From contig NZ_CP092430.2 of NCBI RefSeq assembly GCF_022374935.2, positions 3,720,001-3,784,000 of the forward strand: a DNA stretch of 64,000 nucleotides, given 5' to 3'. Shown piece by piece: positions 31,864 to 42,366 of the stretch (position 1 is the first letter of the stretch; each line of letters starts with the position of its first letter). The notes below the pieces were generated by a model. That model had not been told where the DNA came from and did no database searches. It saw only the letters and a program-made list of their open reading frames with translations. The stretch is from Mycolicibacter virginiensis (GTDB lineage: Bacteria; Actinomycetota; Actinomycetes; Mycobacteriales; Mycobacteriaceae). The position numbers and the translations under genes were made by a program.

Positions 31864-34800
31864 CTACCGGAAATCCCGAGAGCGCGAACTCACAGTCAAC
31901 TCAACGGGCCCCAGCCGATCGGCCAGCACGGTGACCGCCCCACTGGCGTTCTGCACCCGCCCGCGGATCAGTAGCGCCGCCGCGGTCTGCGCCAACCGTC
32001 GATGCCGCTTCCACACCCCCGGCGTACACAGCACGTTGACCATCCCGGTCTCGTCTTCGAGGTTGACGAACGTGACCCCGCGCGCGGTCGACGGCCGCTG
32101 CCGATGGGTCACCGCTCCGGCCACCAGCACCCGGGTGCCGTCGGGAACCGCGGTCAACCGCGCCGCCGGAACCACCCCGAGCGCATCGAGATCGGCACGC
32201 AGGAACTGGGTCGGGAAGCTGTCGCAGGACACTCCGGTGGCCCATACGTCGGCAGCCGACAACTCGATCTCACTCATCCCGGGTAACACCGGAGTATGCG
32301 TCGCAACTCCTACCCCGGGCAGCCGGTCCGGCCGCTGCCCCGCCGCAGCCCCGGCCGTCCACAGCGCCTCCCGGCGTGACACCCCGAAACCGGAGAACGC
32401 GCCGGCGGTTGCCAACGCCTCAGTCTGAGGAACTGAAAGATGCACCCGCGCAGTCAGATCCAGCATCGAAGCAAATGGACCATGGGCCTCACGGTCGGCC
32501 ACCAGCCGCTCGGCGAGGTCGGTACCGATGCCACGGACAGCCCCCAGTCCGAGCCGGACCTGCGTGCCGGCTTCGGCCAGCGTGGCGTGCGCCAGACTGG
32601 CGTTGACGTCCGGGCGGTGCACCACGACCCCGTGCCGGCGGGCGTCGGCGACCAGCGACTGCGGCGAATAGAAGCCCATCGGCTGGGCCCGGAGCAGCGC
32701 GGCGCAGAACGCCGCCGGGTAGTGCAGCTTGAACCAGGCCGAGTAAAACACCAGCGACGCGAAGCTCATCGCGTGACTCTCCGGAAATCCGTAGTTGGCA
32801 AAGGCTTCCAGCTTTTCGTAGATCCTCATCGCCACCTCGCCGGTGATGCCGTGGCACTCGGCCATGCCGGAGTAGAACCGGTCGCGCAACCGGCGCATTC
32901 GCTCCGGTGACCGTTTGGAGCCCATCGCGCGGCGCAACTGGTCGGCTTCGCCCGCGGTGAATCCGGCGCAGTCCACCGCCAGCGTCATCAGCTGCTCCTG
33001 AAACAGCGGAACCCCATAGGTTTTCTCCAGCGCCCGCGCCATGCACGGATGCTCGTAGGTCACCGGGTCGATACCGTTGCGGCGGCGGATATAGGGATGC
33101 ACCGATCCGCCCTGGATCGGCCCGGGGCGGATCAGCGCCACCTCCACCACCAAGTCGTAGAACTCCCGTGGGCGCAGCCGCGGCAGGGTGGCCATCTGCG
33201 CGCGCGATTCCACCTGGAACACCCCGACCGTGTCGGCGCGCGCGAGCATCTCGTACACCGCCGGCTCGGACAGATCGATCGCGGCCAGATCCACCTCGAC
33301 GCCGCAATGCTGCGCCACCAGGTCGATCGCGTAATGCAATGCCGACAGCATCCCCAGCCCCAGCAGGTCGAACTTCACCAAACCTATTGCTGCGCAGTCG
33401 TCTTTGTCCCACTGCAGCACGCTTCGTCCGGGCATCCGGGCCCATTCCACCGGGCACACGTCGGCGATCGGGCGGTCACAGATCACCATGCCGCCGGAGT
33501 GGATGCCCAGATGCCGTGGCAGGTCGGCGACCTGATCGGCCAGCTCGATCACCTGTTCGGGGATGCCGTGAAGATCGGAGTCGTCCTCCCGGCCGGGCCG
33601 GCCCCATCGGCTCAGCTGTTTGCTCCAGGCGTCCTGTTGCCCCGGCGAATAGCCCAGCGCGCGGGCCATGTCCCGCACGGCACTGCGCCCCCGGTAGGTG
33701 ATGACGTTGGCCACCTGGGCGGCGTGGTCTCGGCCGTACTTGTCGTAGACGTACTGGATCACCTTTTCGCGCTCATCGGACTCGATGTCGATGTCGATGT
33801 CGGGCGGGCCATCGCGGGCCGGCGACAGAAAGCGCTCGAACAGCAATCCGTTGGCCACCGGATCCACCGCGGTGATACCGAGGGCATAGCAGACCGCGGA
33901 GTTGGCCGCCGATCCCCTGCCCTGGCACAAGATGTCGCTGCGCCGGCAGAACTGGGTGATGTCGTGCACCACCAGGAAATATCCGGGAAAGCCCAGTTGG
34001 GCGATGACTTCCAGCTCGCGTTCGATCTGGGCGTAGGCGGCGGGCATGCGGTCGGGCGGGCCGTAGCGCCCGACCGCGCCGGCCAGGGTCAGCTGTCGCA
34101 GCCAGCTGTCCTCGGTGTGACCGTCCGGGACGGCAAACGGCGGCAGCCGCGGGGCGATCAGCGCCAACGGAAAAGCACACCGCTCACCGAGTTCGGCCGC
34201 CGCCGGCACCGCCGCCGGATGCGCCGCGAACAACCGGGCCATCTCTGCGCCCGAGCGCAGATGCGAGCCGCCCAGCGGAGCCAGCCGGCCGGCGGCGGCA
34301 TCCAGTGACTGGCGGGCCCGCACCGCACCCAGCGCCATCGCCAGCCGGCCCCGATCCGGCCGGGCGAAATGCGCGCCGGTGGTGGCCACCAGCCCCACCC
34401 CGAACCGGGGCGCCAGGCCGGCCAGCGCGGCATTGCGTTCGTCGTCGTATGGATCGGAGTGCCGGGTCAGCTCCACGCTGACCCGCGCGGCCCCGAACCG
34501 ATCCACCAGATCGGCCAGCGCGGCGGCGGCCGCATCCGGACCACCGGTGGCCAGCGCCTGGCGAACATGACCCTTACGGCAGCCGGTCAGGATGTGCCAG
34601 TGCCCGCCCGCCGCCTCGGTCAGCGCATCCAGATCGAAATGCGGCCTGCCCTTCTCGCCGGCCAGGTGCGCGGCGGCGATCTGCCGCGACAACCGCCGAT
34701 AACCCTCCGGGCCGCGGGCCAGCACCAGCAGGTGCGGACCGGGCGGGTCCGGGTCATCGGTGCGCGCCACCCGCCCCAGCGACAACTCGGCGCCGAACAC

Positions 34801-35148
34801 GGTGCCTATCTGAAGGCCCGCAGCGTCCAGCTCGGCGGCCGCCTCGGCGAACCGCACCACCCCATATAAGCCGTCGTGATCGGTCAGCGCGATCGCCCGC
34901 AGGCCCAGCCGGGCAGCCTCGACGACCAGCTCCTGCGGGTTGCTGGCCCCGTCCAGAAAGCTGTACGCCGAGTGCGCGTGCAGTTCGGCGTAGGGCACTG
35001 TCCGCCCTGCCGGCCGAAGTGGCTCGACCTGCGGGAACGACGGGCCGTGATCCGTCGACACACCGGCCGCGATATCGGTGTGACGAGGCTTACCATCTAG
35101 AACACGTTCCATTTCCGCCCAGCTCGGCGGCCCGCTACCCCAGCCCAC
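31864..35148 (-). CDS. dnaE2: Error-prone DNA polymerase DnaE2
   Basis: 1094 aa C-family polymerase for translesion synthesis in the mycobacterial mutasome with ImuA' and ImuB. PHP domain from ~residue 45 (YAELHAHSAYSFLDGASNPQ; LTDHDGLYG), polymerase core with DILCQGRGSAANSAVCYALG and PPDIDIDIESDEREKVIQYV, then RPGPIQGGSVHPYIRRRNG and a C-terminal OB fold (VLVAGAVTHRQRPSTARGVT). GTG 35148 gives VGWGSGPPSWAEMERVLDGK, as in M. tuberculosis; the ATG at 35169 lies inside the LexA box and is unlikely. SOS-induced. Confidence 0.95.
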   Translation of the reverse strand: MGWGSGPPSWAEMERVLDGKPRHTDIAAGVSTDHGPSFPQVEPLRPAGRTVPYAELHAHSAYSFLDGASNPQELVVEAARLGLRAIALTDHDGLYGVVRFAEAAAELDAAGLQIGTVFGAELSLGRVARTDDPDPPGPHLLVLARGPEGYRRLSRQIAAAHLAGEKGRPHFDLDALTEAAGGHWHILTGCRKGHVRQALATGGPDAAAAALADLVDRFGAARVSVELTRHSDPYDDERNAALAGLAPRFGVGLVATTGAHFARPDRGRLAMALGAVRARQSLDAAAGRLAPLGGSHLRSGAEMARLFAAHPAAVPAAAELGERCAFPLALIAPRLPPFAVPDGHTEDSWLRQLTLAGAVGRYGPPDRMPAAYAQIERELEVIAQLGFPGYFLVVHDITQFCRRSDILCQGRGSAANSAVCYALGITAVDPVANGLLFERFLSPARDGPPDIDIDIESDEREKVIQYVYDKYGRDHAAQVANVITYRGRSAVRDMARALGYSPGQQDAWSKQLSRWGRPGREDDSDLHGIPEQVIELADQVADLPRHLGIHSGGMVICDRPIADVCPVEWARMPGRSVLQWDKDDCAAIGLVKFDLLGLGMLSALHYAIDLVAQHCGVEVDLAAIDLSEPAVYEMLARADTVGVFQVESRAQMATLPRLRPREFYDLVVEVALIRPGPIQGGSVHPYIRRRNGIDPVTYEHPCMARALEKTYGVPLFQEQLMTLAVDCAGFTAGEADQLRRAMGSKRSPERMRRLRDRFYSGMAECHGITGEVAMRIYEKLEAFANYGFPESHAMSFASLVFYSAWFKLHYPAAFCAALLRAQPMGFYSPQSLVADARRHGVVVHRPDVNASLAHATLAEAGTQVRLGLGAVRGIGTDLAERLVADREAHGPFASMLDLTARVHLSVPQTEALATAGAFSGFGVSRREALWTAGAAAGQRPDRLPGVGVATHTPVLPGMSEIELSAADVWATGVSCDSFPTQFLRADLDALGVVPAARLTAVPDGTRVLVAGAVTHRQRPSTARGVTFVNLEDETGMVNVLCTPGVWKRHRRLAQTAAALLIRGRVQNASGAVTVLADRLGPVELTVSSRSRDFR

Positions 35149-35161
35149 ACCCTCCAAGATA

Positions 35162-35177
35162 TCGAACATATGTACGA
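35162..35177 (-). promoter_or_regulatory. LexA (SOS) box of dnaE2
   Basis: TCGAACATATGTACGA matches the mycobacterial consensus TCGAAC-N4-GTTCGA at all but one position. It lies 14 bases before the dnaE2 start and could also influence the divergent mmpS gene. Confidence 0.85.
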
Positions 35178-35261
35178 AACACCCTGGGAAGGGTGTGAAA
35201 AAGAACTTTGATGCACTAATCTGTGTCAGTTCCGGCACGATGCGAAAGGGCCACTGCTTTC

Positions 35262-35693
35262 ATGTTCGGCGCTCTCAGACGCGCGTGGTTACCCCTGCTC
35301 ATCATCGTCGTCGTCGCGGTAGGGGGGTTCACCGTGCAGCGAGTCCGCGGCTACTTCGGAGCCGACGACAGCGGCAATGGGACCGTCCCGTTCGAGGACA
35401 CCAAGCCGTTCCACCCCAAGGTCGTGGTCTACGACATCTTCAGCCCGGACGGCACCTACGCCGATATCAACTACCTGGACCTCGATGCCACCCCGCAACG
35501 GATCGACGGCGCCAGCCTGCCGTGGTCGCTGACCCTGTCGACCACCAACCCGGCGGTGAGCCCCAACATCGTCGCCCAAGGTGACGGCGCCACCATCGGC
35601 TGCCGCGTCACCATCGACGGCGTCATCAAAGAAGAAAGAATCGCCACCGGCCCCGTGAGCGCCCAGACCTTCTGCATTGTGAAATCCGCATGA
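35262..35693 (+). CDS. MmpS-family membrane-anchored accessory protein
   Basis: 143 aa: TM at ~8-26 ([20 protein letters not shown]), then a periplasmic MmpS domain with [32 protein letters not shown] and [15 protein letters not shown], with two Cys likely disulfide-bonded. ATG 35262 gives the usual length; GTG 35223 is a longer alternative. Its stop overlaps the MmpL start (ATGA). MmpS4/5-type proteins work with MmpL4/5 in siderophore export or drug efflux. Confidence 0.92.
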   Translation: MFGALRRAWLPLLIIVVVAVGGFTVQRVRGYFGADDSGNGTVPFEDTKPFHPKVVVYDIFSPDGTYADINYLDLDATPQRIDGASLPWSLTLSTTNPAVSPNIVAQGDGATIGCRVTIDGVIKEERIATGPVSAQTFCIVKSA

Positions 35694-38590
35694 GCAAGCA
35701 CACCAGCGACGACACCCCGACCGACACCCTGCCGGCCACGCAGCCGCCGCCCAAGCGCGGCGGTATCCCGGCGTGGATCCGCCGGCTCGCGGTGCCCATC
35801 ATCTTGGCCTGGCTGGCGATCACCGTCCTGGTGAACGTCGTCGTACCGCAGCTCGACGAGGTCGGGAAGATGCGCGCGGTGTCGATGGCCCCACGCGACG
35901 CTCCGTCGATGATCGCGATGATGCGCATCGGCAAGGTGTTCGACGAGTTCAAATCGGACAGCTCGGCGATGGTGGTCCTCGAAGGCGACCAGCCGCTCGG
36001 CGACGACGCGCACAAGTATTACGACCAACTGGTCGCCAAGATGGAGGCCGACCACACCCACGTCGAGCACATCCAGGACTTCTGGAGCGACCCGCTGACC
36101 GCGGCGGGATCGCAAAGCCCGGACGGCAAGGCCGCCTACGTTCAGGTGTATCTGGCCGGCAACATGGGCGAGACCCTGGCCAACGAATCGGTCGAGGCCG
36201 TCCAGCAGATCATCGCCGACACCCCGGCACCTGAGGGGGTGCACGCCTACGTCACCGGTGGGGCCGCCCTCAACGCCGATCAGCACATCGCCGGCGACAA
36301 AAGCCTGAAGATCATCACCGCGCTGACCTTCGTGGTGATCATCACGATGCTGCTGTCCATCTACCGCTCCGTCGGCACGGTGCTGTTGGTGCTGGGCATG
36401 GTGGTCTTCGAGCTGAGCGCTGCCCGCGGCGTGGTGGCCGTGTTGGCCTACTACAACATCATCGGCCTGTCGACGTTCGCGGTGAACCTGCTGGTGACAC
36501 TCGCGATCGCCGCCTCGACGGACTACGCCATCTTCCTGCTGGGCCGCTATCAAGAGGCCCGAGCGCTCGGCGAGGACAAAGAGTCGGCCTTCCACACCAT
36601 GTATCACGGCACCGCGCACGTGATCCTGGGCTCGGGTCTGACCATCGCCGGCGCGACCTTCTGTCTGCACTTCACCCGACTGCCCTACTTCCAGTCGTTG
36701 GGCGTTCCGCTGGCGATCGGCATGTTGGTCATCGTGCTGGCCGCCCTCACCTTCGGCTCGGCGGTCGTGGCGGTGGCCAGCCGCTTCGGCATGCTGGAGC
36801 CCAAGCGGGCGATGCGAATCCGCACCTGGCGGCGGATCGGCGCGATGATCGTGCGCTGGCCGGGACCGGTGCTGGTGGCCACCACGGCGGTCTGCCTGAT
36901 CGGCCTGCTCACGCTGCCCGGGTACAAGACCAACTACAACGACCGGCAGTACCTGCCGGACTACGTGCCGGCCAACATCGGCTACGCCGCCGCCGACCGG
37001 CACTTCTCCCAGGCCCGGATGAGTCCGGAACTGCTGATGATCGAGACCGACCACGACCTGCGCAATCCGGCCGACTTCCTGGTGATCAACCGGATCGCCA
37101 AGCGGGTGTTCGAGGTGCCGGGTATCGGACGGGTGCAGACCATCACCCGGCCGCTGGGCACGCCGATCGAACACACCACGATCCCGTTCGCGATCAGCAT
37201 GCAGGGCACCACCCAGCAGCTGAACATGAAGTACCAGCTCGACAGCATGAAGAACATGCTCAAGATGGGCGACGACATGGCGGTCTCTGTCCAGAGCATG
37301 AAGGACATGCTCGAGGTCACCCGCGCCATGTCCGAGACGACCCACAGCATGGACCTCAAGATGCACCACATGCTCGACGACATCCAGCGGATGCGCGACT
37401 CGATCGCGGACTTCGACGACATGTGGCGTCCGATGCGCAGCTACTTCTACTGGGAGCCGCACTGCTTCGACATCCCGATCTGCTGGTCGATCCGGTCGAT
37501 CTTCGACGTGATGGACGGCCTCGACCAGATGACCGAGGACTTCGAGAAGGTGCTGCCCGACATCGACAACCTCGACCGGCTGATCCCCCGGATGCTCGAG
37601 ATCATGCCGCCGATGATCGAGACGATGGAAAACATGCGGACCACCCAGCTGAAGATGCAGTCCACCATGGAGGGCCTGCAGCTTCAGATGGAGAAGATGA
37701 TGGAAGGCCAGAACGCCATGGGCAAGGCGTTCGACGAGTCCAAGAACGACGACTCGTTCTACCTGCCGCCCGAGGCGTTCGACAACCCCGACTTCAAGCG
37801 CGGCATGAAGATGTTCCTGTCCCCCGACGGGCACGCGGTGCGGTTCATCATCAGCCATGAGGGCGACCCGATGTCCCCGGAGGGCGTCAGCCACATCGCG
37901 CCGATCAAGCACGCCGTGCACGAGGCGCTCAAGGGCACTCCGCTGGAGGGCTCCAAGGTCTATCTCGGCGGCACCGCGGCCATGTTCAAGGACATGAAGG
38001 ACGGGTCGGCCTACGACCTGATCATCGCCGGCATCGCCTCGCTGTGCCTGATCTTCATCATCATGCTGCTGATCACCCGGGCCGTGGTGGCCTCGGCGGT
38101 GATCGTCGGCACGGTGCTGCTCTCGCTGGGCACGAGTTTCGGTATCTCGGTGCTGATCTGGCAGCACATCATCGGCTTGGACCTGCACTGGATGGTGCTG
38201 GCGATGTCGGTGATCATCCTGTTGGCGGTCGGCTCGGACTACAACCTGCTGCTGGTCTCCCGGATGAAGGAAGAGCTGCACGGCGGACTCAAGACCGGCA
38301 TCATCCGCGCCATGGGCGGCAGTGGCTCCGTAGTCACCTCGGCGGGCCTGGTGTTCGCGTTCACCATGATGTCGATGCTGGTCTCCGACCTGCGCGTGAT
38401 CGGCCAGGTGGGCTCCACCATCGGCCTGGGTCTGCTCATCGACACCCTGGTGATCCGCTCGTTCATGACGCCGTCGATCGCCGCGCTGCTGGGCCGCTGG
38501 TTCTGGTGGCCGCAGCGGGTGCCGTTGCGCCCGAGCCCGGTGGCGCAGCAGGCGGTGGCCCGGGCGAGTGAACCGGTGTCAGCCGGCTGA
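35690..38590 (+). CDS. MmpL-family RND transporter (MmpL4/5-type)
   Basis: 966 aa with ~11-12 TM helices. Proton-relay Asp-Tyr pairs are seen in [18 protein letters not shown] and [19 protein letters not shown]. The second periplasmic loop, ~residues 510-690, is a long Met-rich coiled-coil hairpin ([37 protein letters not shown]), as in the MmpL4/MmpL5 subgroup. Overlapping mmpS upstream confirms the pair. Substrate could be carboxymycobactin or another lipidic compound; no siderophore genes or TetR regulator adjoin, so this is open. Confidence 0.93.
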   Translation: MSKHTSDDTPTDTLPATQPPPKRGGIPAWIRRLAVPIILAWLAITVLVNVVVPQLDEVGKMRAVSMAPRDAPSMIAMMRIGKVFDEFKSDSSAMVVLEGDQPLGDDAHKYYDQLVAKMEADHTHVEHIQDFWSDPLTAAGSQSPDGKAAYVQVYLAGNMGETLANESVEAVQQIIADTPAPEGVHAYVTGGAALNADQHIAGDKSLKIITALTFVVIITMLLSIYRSVGTVLLVLGMVVFELSAARGVVAVLAYYNIIGLSTFAVNLLVTLAIAASTDYAIFLLGRYQEARALGEDKESAFHTMYHGTAHVILGSGLTIAGATFCLHFTRLPYFQSLGVPLAIGMLVIVLAALTFGSAVVAVASRFGMLEPKRAMRIRTWRRIGAMIVRWPGPVLVATTAVCLIGLLTLPGYKTNYNDRQYLPDYVPANIGYAAADRHFSQARMSPELLMIETDHDLRNPADFLVINRIAKRVFEVPGIGRVQTITRPLGTPIEHTTIPFAISMQGTTQQLNMKYQLDSMKNMLKMGDDMAVSVQSMKDMLEVTRAMSETTHSMDLKMHHMLDDIQRMRDSIADFDDMWRPMRSYFYWEPHCFDIPICWSIRSIFDVMDGLDQMTEDFEKVLPDIDNLDRLIPRMLEIMPPMIETMENMRTTQLKMQSTMEGLQLQMEKMMEGQNAMGKAFDESKNDDSFYLPPEAFDNPDFKRGMKMFLSPDGHAVRFIISHEGDPMSPEGVSHIAPIKHAVHEALKGTPLEGSKVYLGGTAAMFKDMKDGSAYDLIIAGIASLCLIFIIMLLITRAVVASAVIVGTVLLSLGTSFGISVLIWQHIIGLDLHWMVLAMSVIILLAVGSDYNLLLVSRMKEELHGGLKTGIIRAMGGSGSVVTSAGLVFAFTMMSMLVSDLRVIGQVGSTIGLGLLIDTLVIRSFMTPSIAALLGRWFWWPQRVPLRPSPVAQQAVARASEPVSAG

Positions 38591-38599
38591 CGCTGGCCG

Positions 38600-39463
38600 T
38601 TATGACGCCGGGCGGACGACGACCACCGGTGTGTGGGCTGACTGCACCACTGCCTGGCTGACCGAGCCGAGCAGCATGCCGGTGAAGCCGCCGCGGCCGT
38701 GGCTGCCCACCACCACCAGCTGAGCCTCCTGGGATTGGTCGACGAGTTGGTCGGCCGGTCGGTCATCGACCACCACGCGGCGCACCGTGACGTCGGGGTA
38801 GCGCTCCCGCCAGCCCGCCAGTCGTTCGGCCAGGGCCAGTTCGCCCTCAGATGCCATCGCCGCGGTGTCGACGCCGGGGAAGTCCATCAGTCCGGTGTCG
38901 TGCCAGGCATACACCGCGATCAGTTCCACCCCACGCAACGAGGCCTCTTCGAATGCCAGCGCGGTTGCGGCCTCCGACACCGGGGATCCGTCGATACCGA
39001 CAACCACCGGTGCGGTGTCGGGACGCAGATGGTCTTCGTGGATGACCACGACCGGGCAGTGCGCGTGCCGCACCAGCGACGAGCTGACCGAGCCGAGCAA
39101 CAGCCGGCGCATCCGCCCGTGCCCGCGCGACCCGACCACCAGGCGGGCGGCTTCGTGACTCATGTCCACCAGCATCGGCACCGTGGAGCCCACGACGGTC
39201 TCGGCGGTGACCTGCGTCGCCCCGGCCGCCTCGGCGATCTCGACGGCCTCACGCAGGTAGCGTTCGCCCTGGTCACGCTGCCACTCGGTGTAGCCGGGCG
39301 GCATCGGTGTCTCGGGGAACGTCATCACCACCGGGGAAGCCAGTACGTGGACCAGGACGAGCGGCAGGTTGTGCAGCGCGGCGTCACGCGCCGCCCAGTC
39401 GACTGCCGCTACCGACGACGGCGATCCGTCGACACCGACCAGGATTCCGGGAGTGGACGACAT
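38600..39463 (-). CDS. Tandem-domain universal stress protein
   Basis: 287 aa with two USP domains, ~1-145 and ~150-287. Each opens with a GVDGSP or GIDGSP strand (ILVGVDGSPSSVAA; VVVGIDGSPVSEAA) and carries the ATP-binding G-2x-G-9x-G(S) signature (GSRGHGRMRRLLLGSVSS; GSHGRGGFTGMLLGSVSQ). ATG 39463 follows AAGGAG. Converges on mmpL with a 9-base gap. In mycobacteria such proteins often belong to the dormancy/hypoxia response; no DosR box was searched for rigorously. Confidence 0.92.
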   Translation of the reverse strand: MSSTPGILVGVDGSPSSVAAVDWAARDAALHNLPLVLVHVLASPVVMTFPETPMPPGYTEWQRDQGERYLREAVEIAEAAGATQVTAETVVGSTVPMLVDMSHEAARLVVGSRGHGRMRRLLLGSVSSSLVRHAHCPVVVIHEDHLRPDTAPVVVGIDGSPVSEAATALAFEEASLRGVELIAVYAWHDTGLMDFPGVDTAAMASEGELALAERLAGWRERYPDVTVRRVVVDDRPADQLVDQSQEAQLVVVGSHGRGGFTGMLLGSVSQAVVQSAHTPVVVVRPAS

Positions 39464-39542
39464 CGGGGCTCTCCTTGTGTTCGGGGAACTCTCTAGACCC
39501 CTACCACGCTAATCGGAACCGGGCTGTGGCACCGTGGTGGAC

Positions 39543-40679
39543 ATGGTTGGCATGTCGGTCACGATCGACCCGCGCCGGCATGACGCGGTGCTGTTGCGGC
39601 TCGACGATGCCGACACGGCGCCGTTGACCGAGCGGCTGCAACAAGCTGGCGTGCAGGTGGCCGCGGCAGCCCCCGATGACTCCGACGGTTCCAGCGCCGA
39701 ACTGCTGGCCGCCGCCGCCGGGTTGGCCGTGCGGCCGGGCCGCTGTGTGGTGCTCACCGACTCCCAATCGGGGGTAATCGCCGCTCGCAGTGCCGGATTC
39801 GCCCTGGTGATCGGTGTGGGGTGCGACGGCGGTGACGCGGTGGTGGCTGATCCGGGCGCGGTGTCAGTGCGTACCGGCGATCGGCCGATGTCGGCGTTGC
39901 CGGATGCGATGACGGCCTTGAACGCCGGAGCGTTGCGCGACCTCGATCACCCGGCGGTGTTCTTCGATTTCGACGGGACCCTCTCGGACATCGTCGACGA
40001 TCCCGACGCGGCCCGGCCGGTGGCCGGCGCGGTGGAGGCGTTGACCGCGTTGGCCGCTCAGTGCCCGGTCGCGGTGCTGTCCGGTCGCGACCTGGCCGAC
40101 GTGCGAACCCGGGTGGGCCTGGACGGGATCTGGTATGCGGGCAGTCACGGCTTCGAGCTGATCGGACCGGACGGCGCTCACCACCAGAACGACGCCGCCG
40201 TCGATGCGGTGCTGGTGCTGGCCGCAGCGGCCGGTTCGCTCCATGAGCAGCTCGGTGCGATCCCGGGAATCATGGTGGAACACAAGCGCTTCGCGGTCGC
40301 CGTGCACTACCGCAATGTCGCCCGGGATCGGGTCGGTGAGGTGCTGGCGGCGGTGCGCGAGACCGGTCGGCGCCGCGGCCTGCGGGTCACGACCGGGCGT
40401 GAGGTGATCGAGCTGCGTCCCGAGATCGACTGGGACAAGGGCCGTACGCTGCACTGGCTGCTGGATCGGATGACCGGGGTGAAGACACCGCTTTTTCTCG
40501 GCGACGACATCACCGACGAAGACGCGTTCGACGCGGTGGCCGAACTGTCGGGCGCCGGAATAGTGGTGCGGCACAACGACGACGGCGATCGTGCGACCGC
40601 CGCCCGCTACGGTCTGGACAGCCCGGCGCAGGCCGCCGAGTTCACCGCACGGCTGGCTGAGCGGCTGGCCGCCGGCTGA
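39543..40679 (+). CDS. otsB: Trehalose-6-phosphate phosphatase
   Basis: Dephosphorylates trehalose-6-phosphate in the OtsA-OtsB route; 378 aa. An N-terminal ~125-residue domain of HAD type precedes the catalytic HAD core: FFDFDGTLSDIVDDPDAARP near residue 140, VLSGRDLADVRTRVG, WYAGSHGFELIGPDG, VVEHKRFAVAVHYRN-type MVEHKRFAVAVHYRN, and LGDDITDEDAFDAV. This two-domain form is that of mycobacterial OtsB2. GTG 39534 and ATG 39552 are alternative starts; none has a strong ribosome site. Converges on htdY with 9 bases between stops. Confidence 0.92.
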   Translation: MVGMSVTIDPRRHDAVLLRLDDADTAPLTERLQQAGVQVAAAAPDDSDGSSAELLAAAAGLAVRPGRCVVLTDSQSGVIAARSAGFALVIGVGCDGGDAVVADPGAVSVRTGDRPMSALPDAMTALNAGALRDLDHPAVFFDFDGTLSDIVDDPDAARPVAGAVEALTALAAQCPVAVLSGRDLADVRTRVGLDGIWYAGSHGFELIGPDGAHHQNDAAVDAVLVLAAAAGSLHEQLGAIPGIMVEHKRFAVAVHYRNVARDRVGEVLAAVRETGRRRGLRVTTGREVIELRPEIDWDKGRTLHWLLDRMTGVKTPLFLGDDITDEDAFDAVAELSGAGIVVRHNDDGDRATAARYGLDSPAQAAEFTARLAERLAAG

Positions 40680-40688
40680 TCTGCGACC

Positions 40689-41558
40689 TCAGGCCTGGTA
40701 TTCCACCGCGCCGTCGTCAAGCACCACCCGCGGGTTGGTGCCGTCGGGACCGGCTGCCTCGGTGCGGAACACCGCCTTGCCCGGCTCGGTCCGCCAGATC
40801 GAGGTGGTCAGCGTCTCCCCCGGGAACACCGGGTCGGTGAATCGTGCCGAGATGGCGCTGACCCGGCTGGCGTCGCCGCCGCCGAGCTCGGCGACCAGCG
40901 CACGACCGGCGAAACCATAGGTGCACAGCCCGTGCAGGATCGGCTTGGGGAAACCGGCCAGTGTGGTGGCGAACCACGGATCGCTGTGCAGCGGGTTGCG
41001 GTCGCCGGAGAGCCGGTAGAGCAGCGCCTGGTCCTCACGGGTCGCATACGCGACGCGGGAATCCGGCTCGGTGTCGGGGATCTGCGGGGCGGCCGCCCGT
41101 TGCCCGGGTTCCCCGCCGAAGCCGCCGGCCTTGCGGATGACCAGGGTGGTCAGCGTCTCAACGACCAGCTCGGAAGTCTTCGAATCGGTGCCGCGCGCCC
41201 GCAGCATCACGACGGCGTTCTTGCCCTCGCCCTTGTCCTGAATGTCGGCCACCTCGGCCACCACCTGCAGGCTTCCGGCGGGCGGCAGCGGGGCGAACAG
41301 TCGTACCTCTTGGGAGCCGTGCAGCAGCAGCGCCGGGTTGAACGTGCCGATCTTGCCGACGGCCGCAAAGCCCATGCAGCAGATGACGGCGTAGGTGGGC
41401 AGCACCTGTTGCGGGGTGTCATGGCTGTTCTCGGTGGTGAATGCCAGATCGGCTGTTCCGGCGCCGACCCCGAGCGCATAGAGCATGGTGTCGCGATCGG
41501 TCCATGCGAACGGCATCGGGTCGGCGGTCGCGCCAATGGCCGTCGGGTCCAGTGCCAC
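40689..41558 (-). CDS. htdY: (R)-3-hydroxyacyl-thioester dehydratase, MaoC family
   Basis: 289 aa double-hotdog hydratase/dehydratase, Rv3389c-like. The hydratase-2 motif is complete: YRLSGDRNPLHSDPWFA near residue 180, with catalytic Asp and His. N-terminal hotdog begins FAWTDRDTMLYALGVGAG. Acts on enoyl-CoA/ACP in fatty acid or sterol metabolism. Divergent from lpqD with 87 bases between. Confidence 0.92.
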   Translation of the reverse strand: MALDPTAIGATADPMPFAWTDRDTMLYALGVGAGTADLAFTTENSHDTPQQVLPTYAVICCMGFAAVGKIGTFNPALLLHGSQEVRLFAPLPPAGSLQVVAEVADIQDKGEGKNAVVMLRARGTDSKTSELVVETLTTLVIRKAGGFGGEPGQRAAAPQIPDTEPDSRVAYATREDQALLYRLSGDRNPLHSDPWFATTLAGFPKPILHGLCTYGFAGRALVAELGGGDASRVSAISARFTDPVFPGETLTTSIWRTEPGKAVFRTEAAGPDGTNPRVVLDDGAVEYQA

Positions 41559-41645
41559 GGATTCTCCTTCACCTCGGACGAATTGGCCCCCACCATTTCA
41601 GCAGAACCGGTCGCGTCAGCGCCATCCACACGGCAGGCTGTCGGC

Positions 41646-42362
41646 ATGGGGAAGCGCACCTGGAACCGCACCGGCACCCTGTTCGCAATGTTGGCGGCGG
41701 CGCTGGCCACGGTGCTGGCGCTCAGCGGTTGTTCGGGGACACCGCACCCGCGCAACATCACCCTGACGCTGGTCCGGCACGCGGAATCCGAAGCCAACGC
41801 CGCCGGAATCCTCGACACCTCGGTGCCCGGTCCGGGACTGACCGAGAAAGGCCGCGTCCAGGCTCAGGAGATCGCAGATCAGCTCTCCCGCGGCCACCAC
41901 GACGGTGTCTATGCCTCGTCGATGGTGCGCACTCAGCAGACCGCCGCCCCGCTGGCCCGCGAACTCGGCCGTCAGGTGCAGATCCTGCCCGGGCTGCGAG
42001 AGATCAGCGCCGGTTGGTTCGGCGACAAGCCCCGAGACGTGGCCAATTCGGCATATTGGCTTGCCCCGCAGGCATGGCTGCACGGTGACCGGACCGCAGC
42101 CATCCCCGGCTCGATCGACGGCAACCAGTTCAACGACGAGTTCGGCGCCGCGATCCAGCAGATCTACGACTCCGGCGACACCAACCCGGTGGCCTTCGCA
42201 CACGGGGCGTCGATCGCGACGTGGACCCTGATGAATGTCAAGAACCCCCGCGATGAGCTGTTGATCGACCATCCACTGCCCAACCTCGGCAAGGTGGTGA
42301 TCACCGGCAACCCGGCCACCGGCTGGAAACTGTTGGACTGGGACGGGATTCGCGCATTCTGA
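41646..42362 (+). CDS. lpqD: Lipoprotein of the histidine phosphatase superfamily
   Basis: 238 aa. Lipobox LALSGC near residue 28 after a hydrophobic signal (TLFAMLAAALATVLA). The catalytic phosphohistidine motif is LVRHAESEAN, followed by MVRTQQTAAPLA, LREISAGWFGD and the second His in VAFAHGASIATW. Orthologue of Rv3390. Extracytoplasmic phosphatase of unknown substrate. Followed 4 bases later by the TMEM175-family gene. Confidence 0.9.
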   Translation: MGKRTWNRTGTLFAMLAAALATVLALSGCSGTPHPRNITLTLVRHAESEANAAGILDTSVPGPGLTEKGRVQAQEIADQLSRGHHDGVYASSMVRTQQTAAPLARELGRQVQILPGLREISAGWFGDKPRDVANSAYWLAPQAWLHGDRTAAIPGSIDGNQFNDEFGAAIQQIYDSGDTNPVAFAHGASIATWTLMNVKNPRDELLIDHPLPNLGKVVITGNPATGWKLLDWDGIRAF

Positions 42363-42366
42363 CCGG

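Noticed and set aside
35471..38281. 936-codon open frame antisense to mmpL
   Set aside because: Its His/Arg/Val-rich translation has no domain and mirrors the GC-biased codons of mmpL, which has clear motifs on the other strand.
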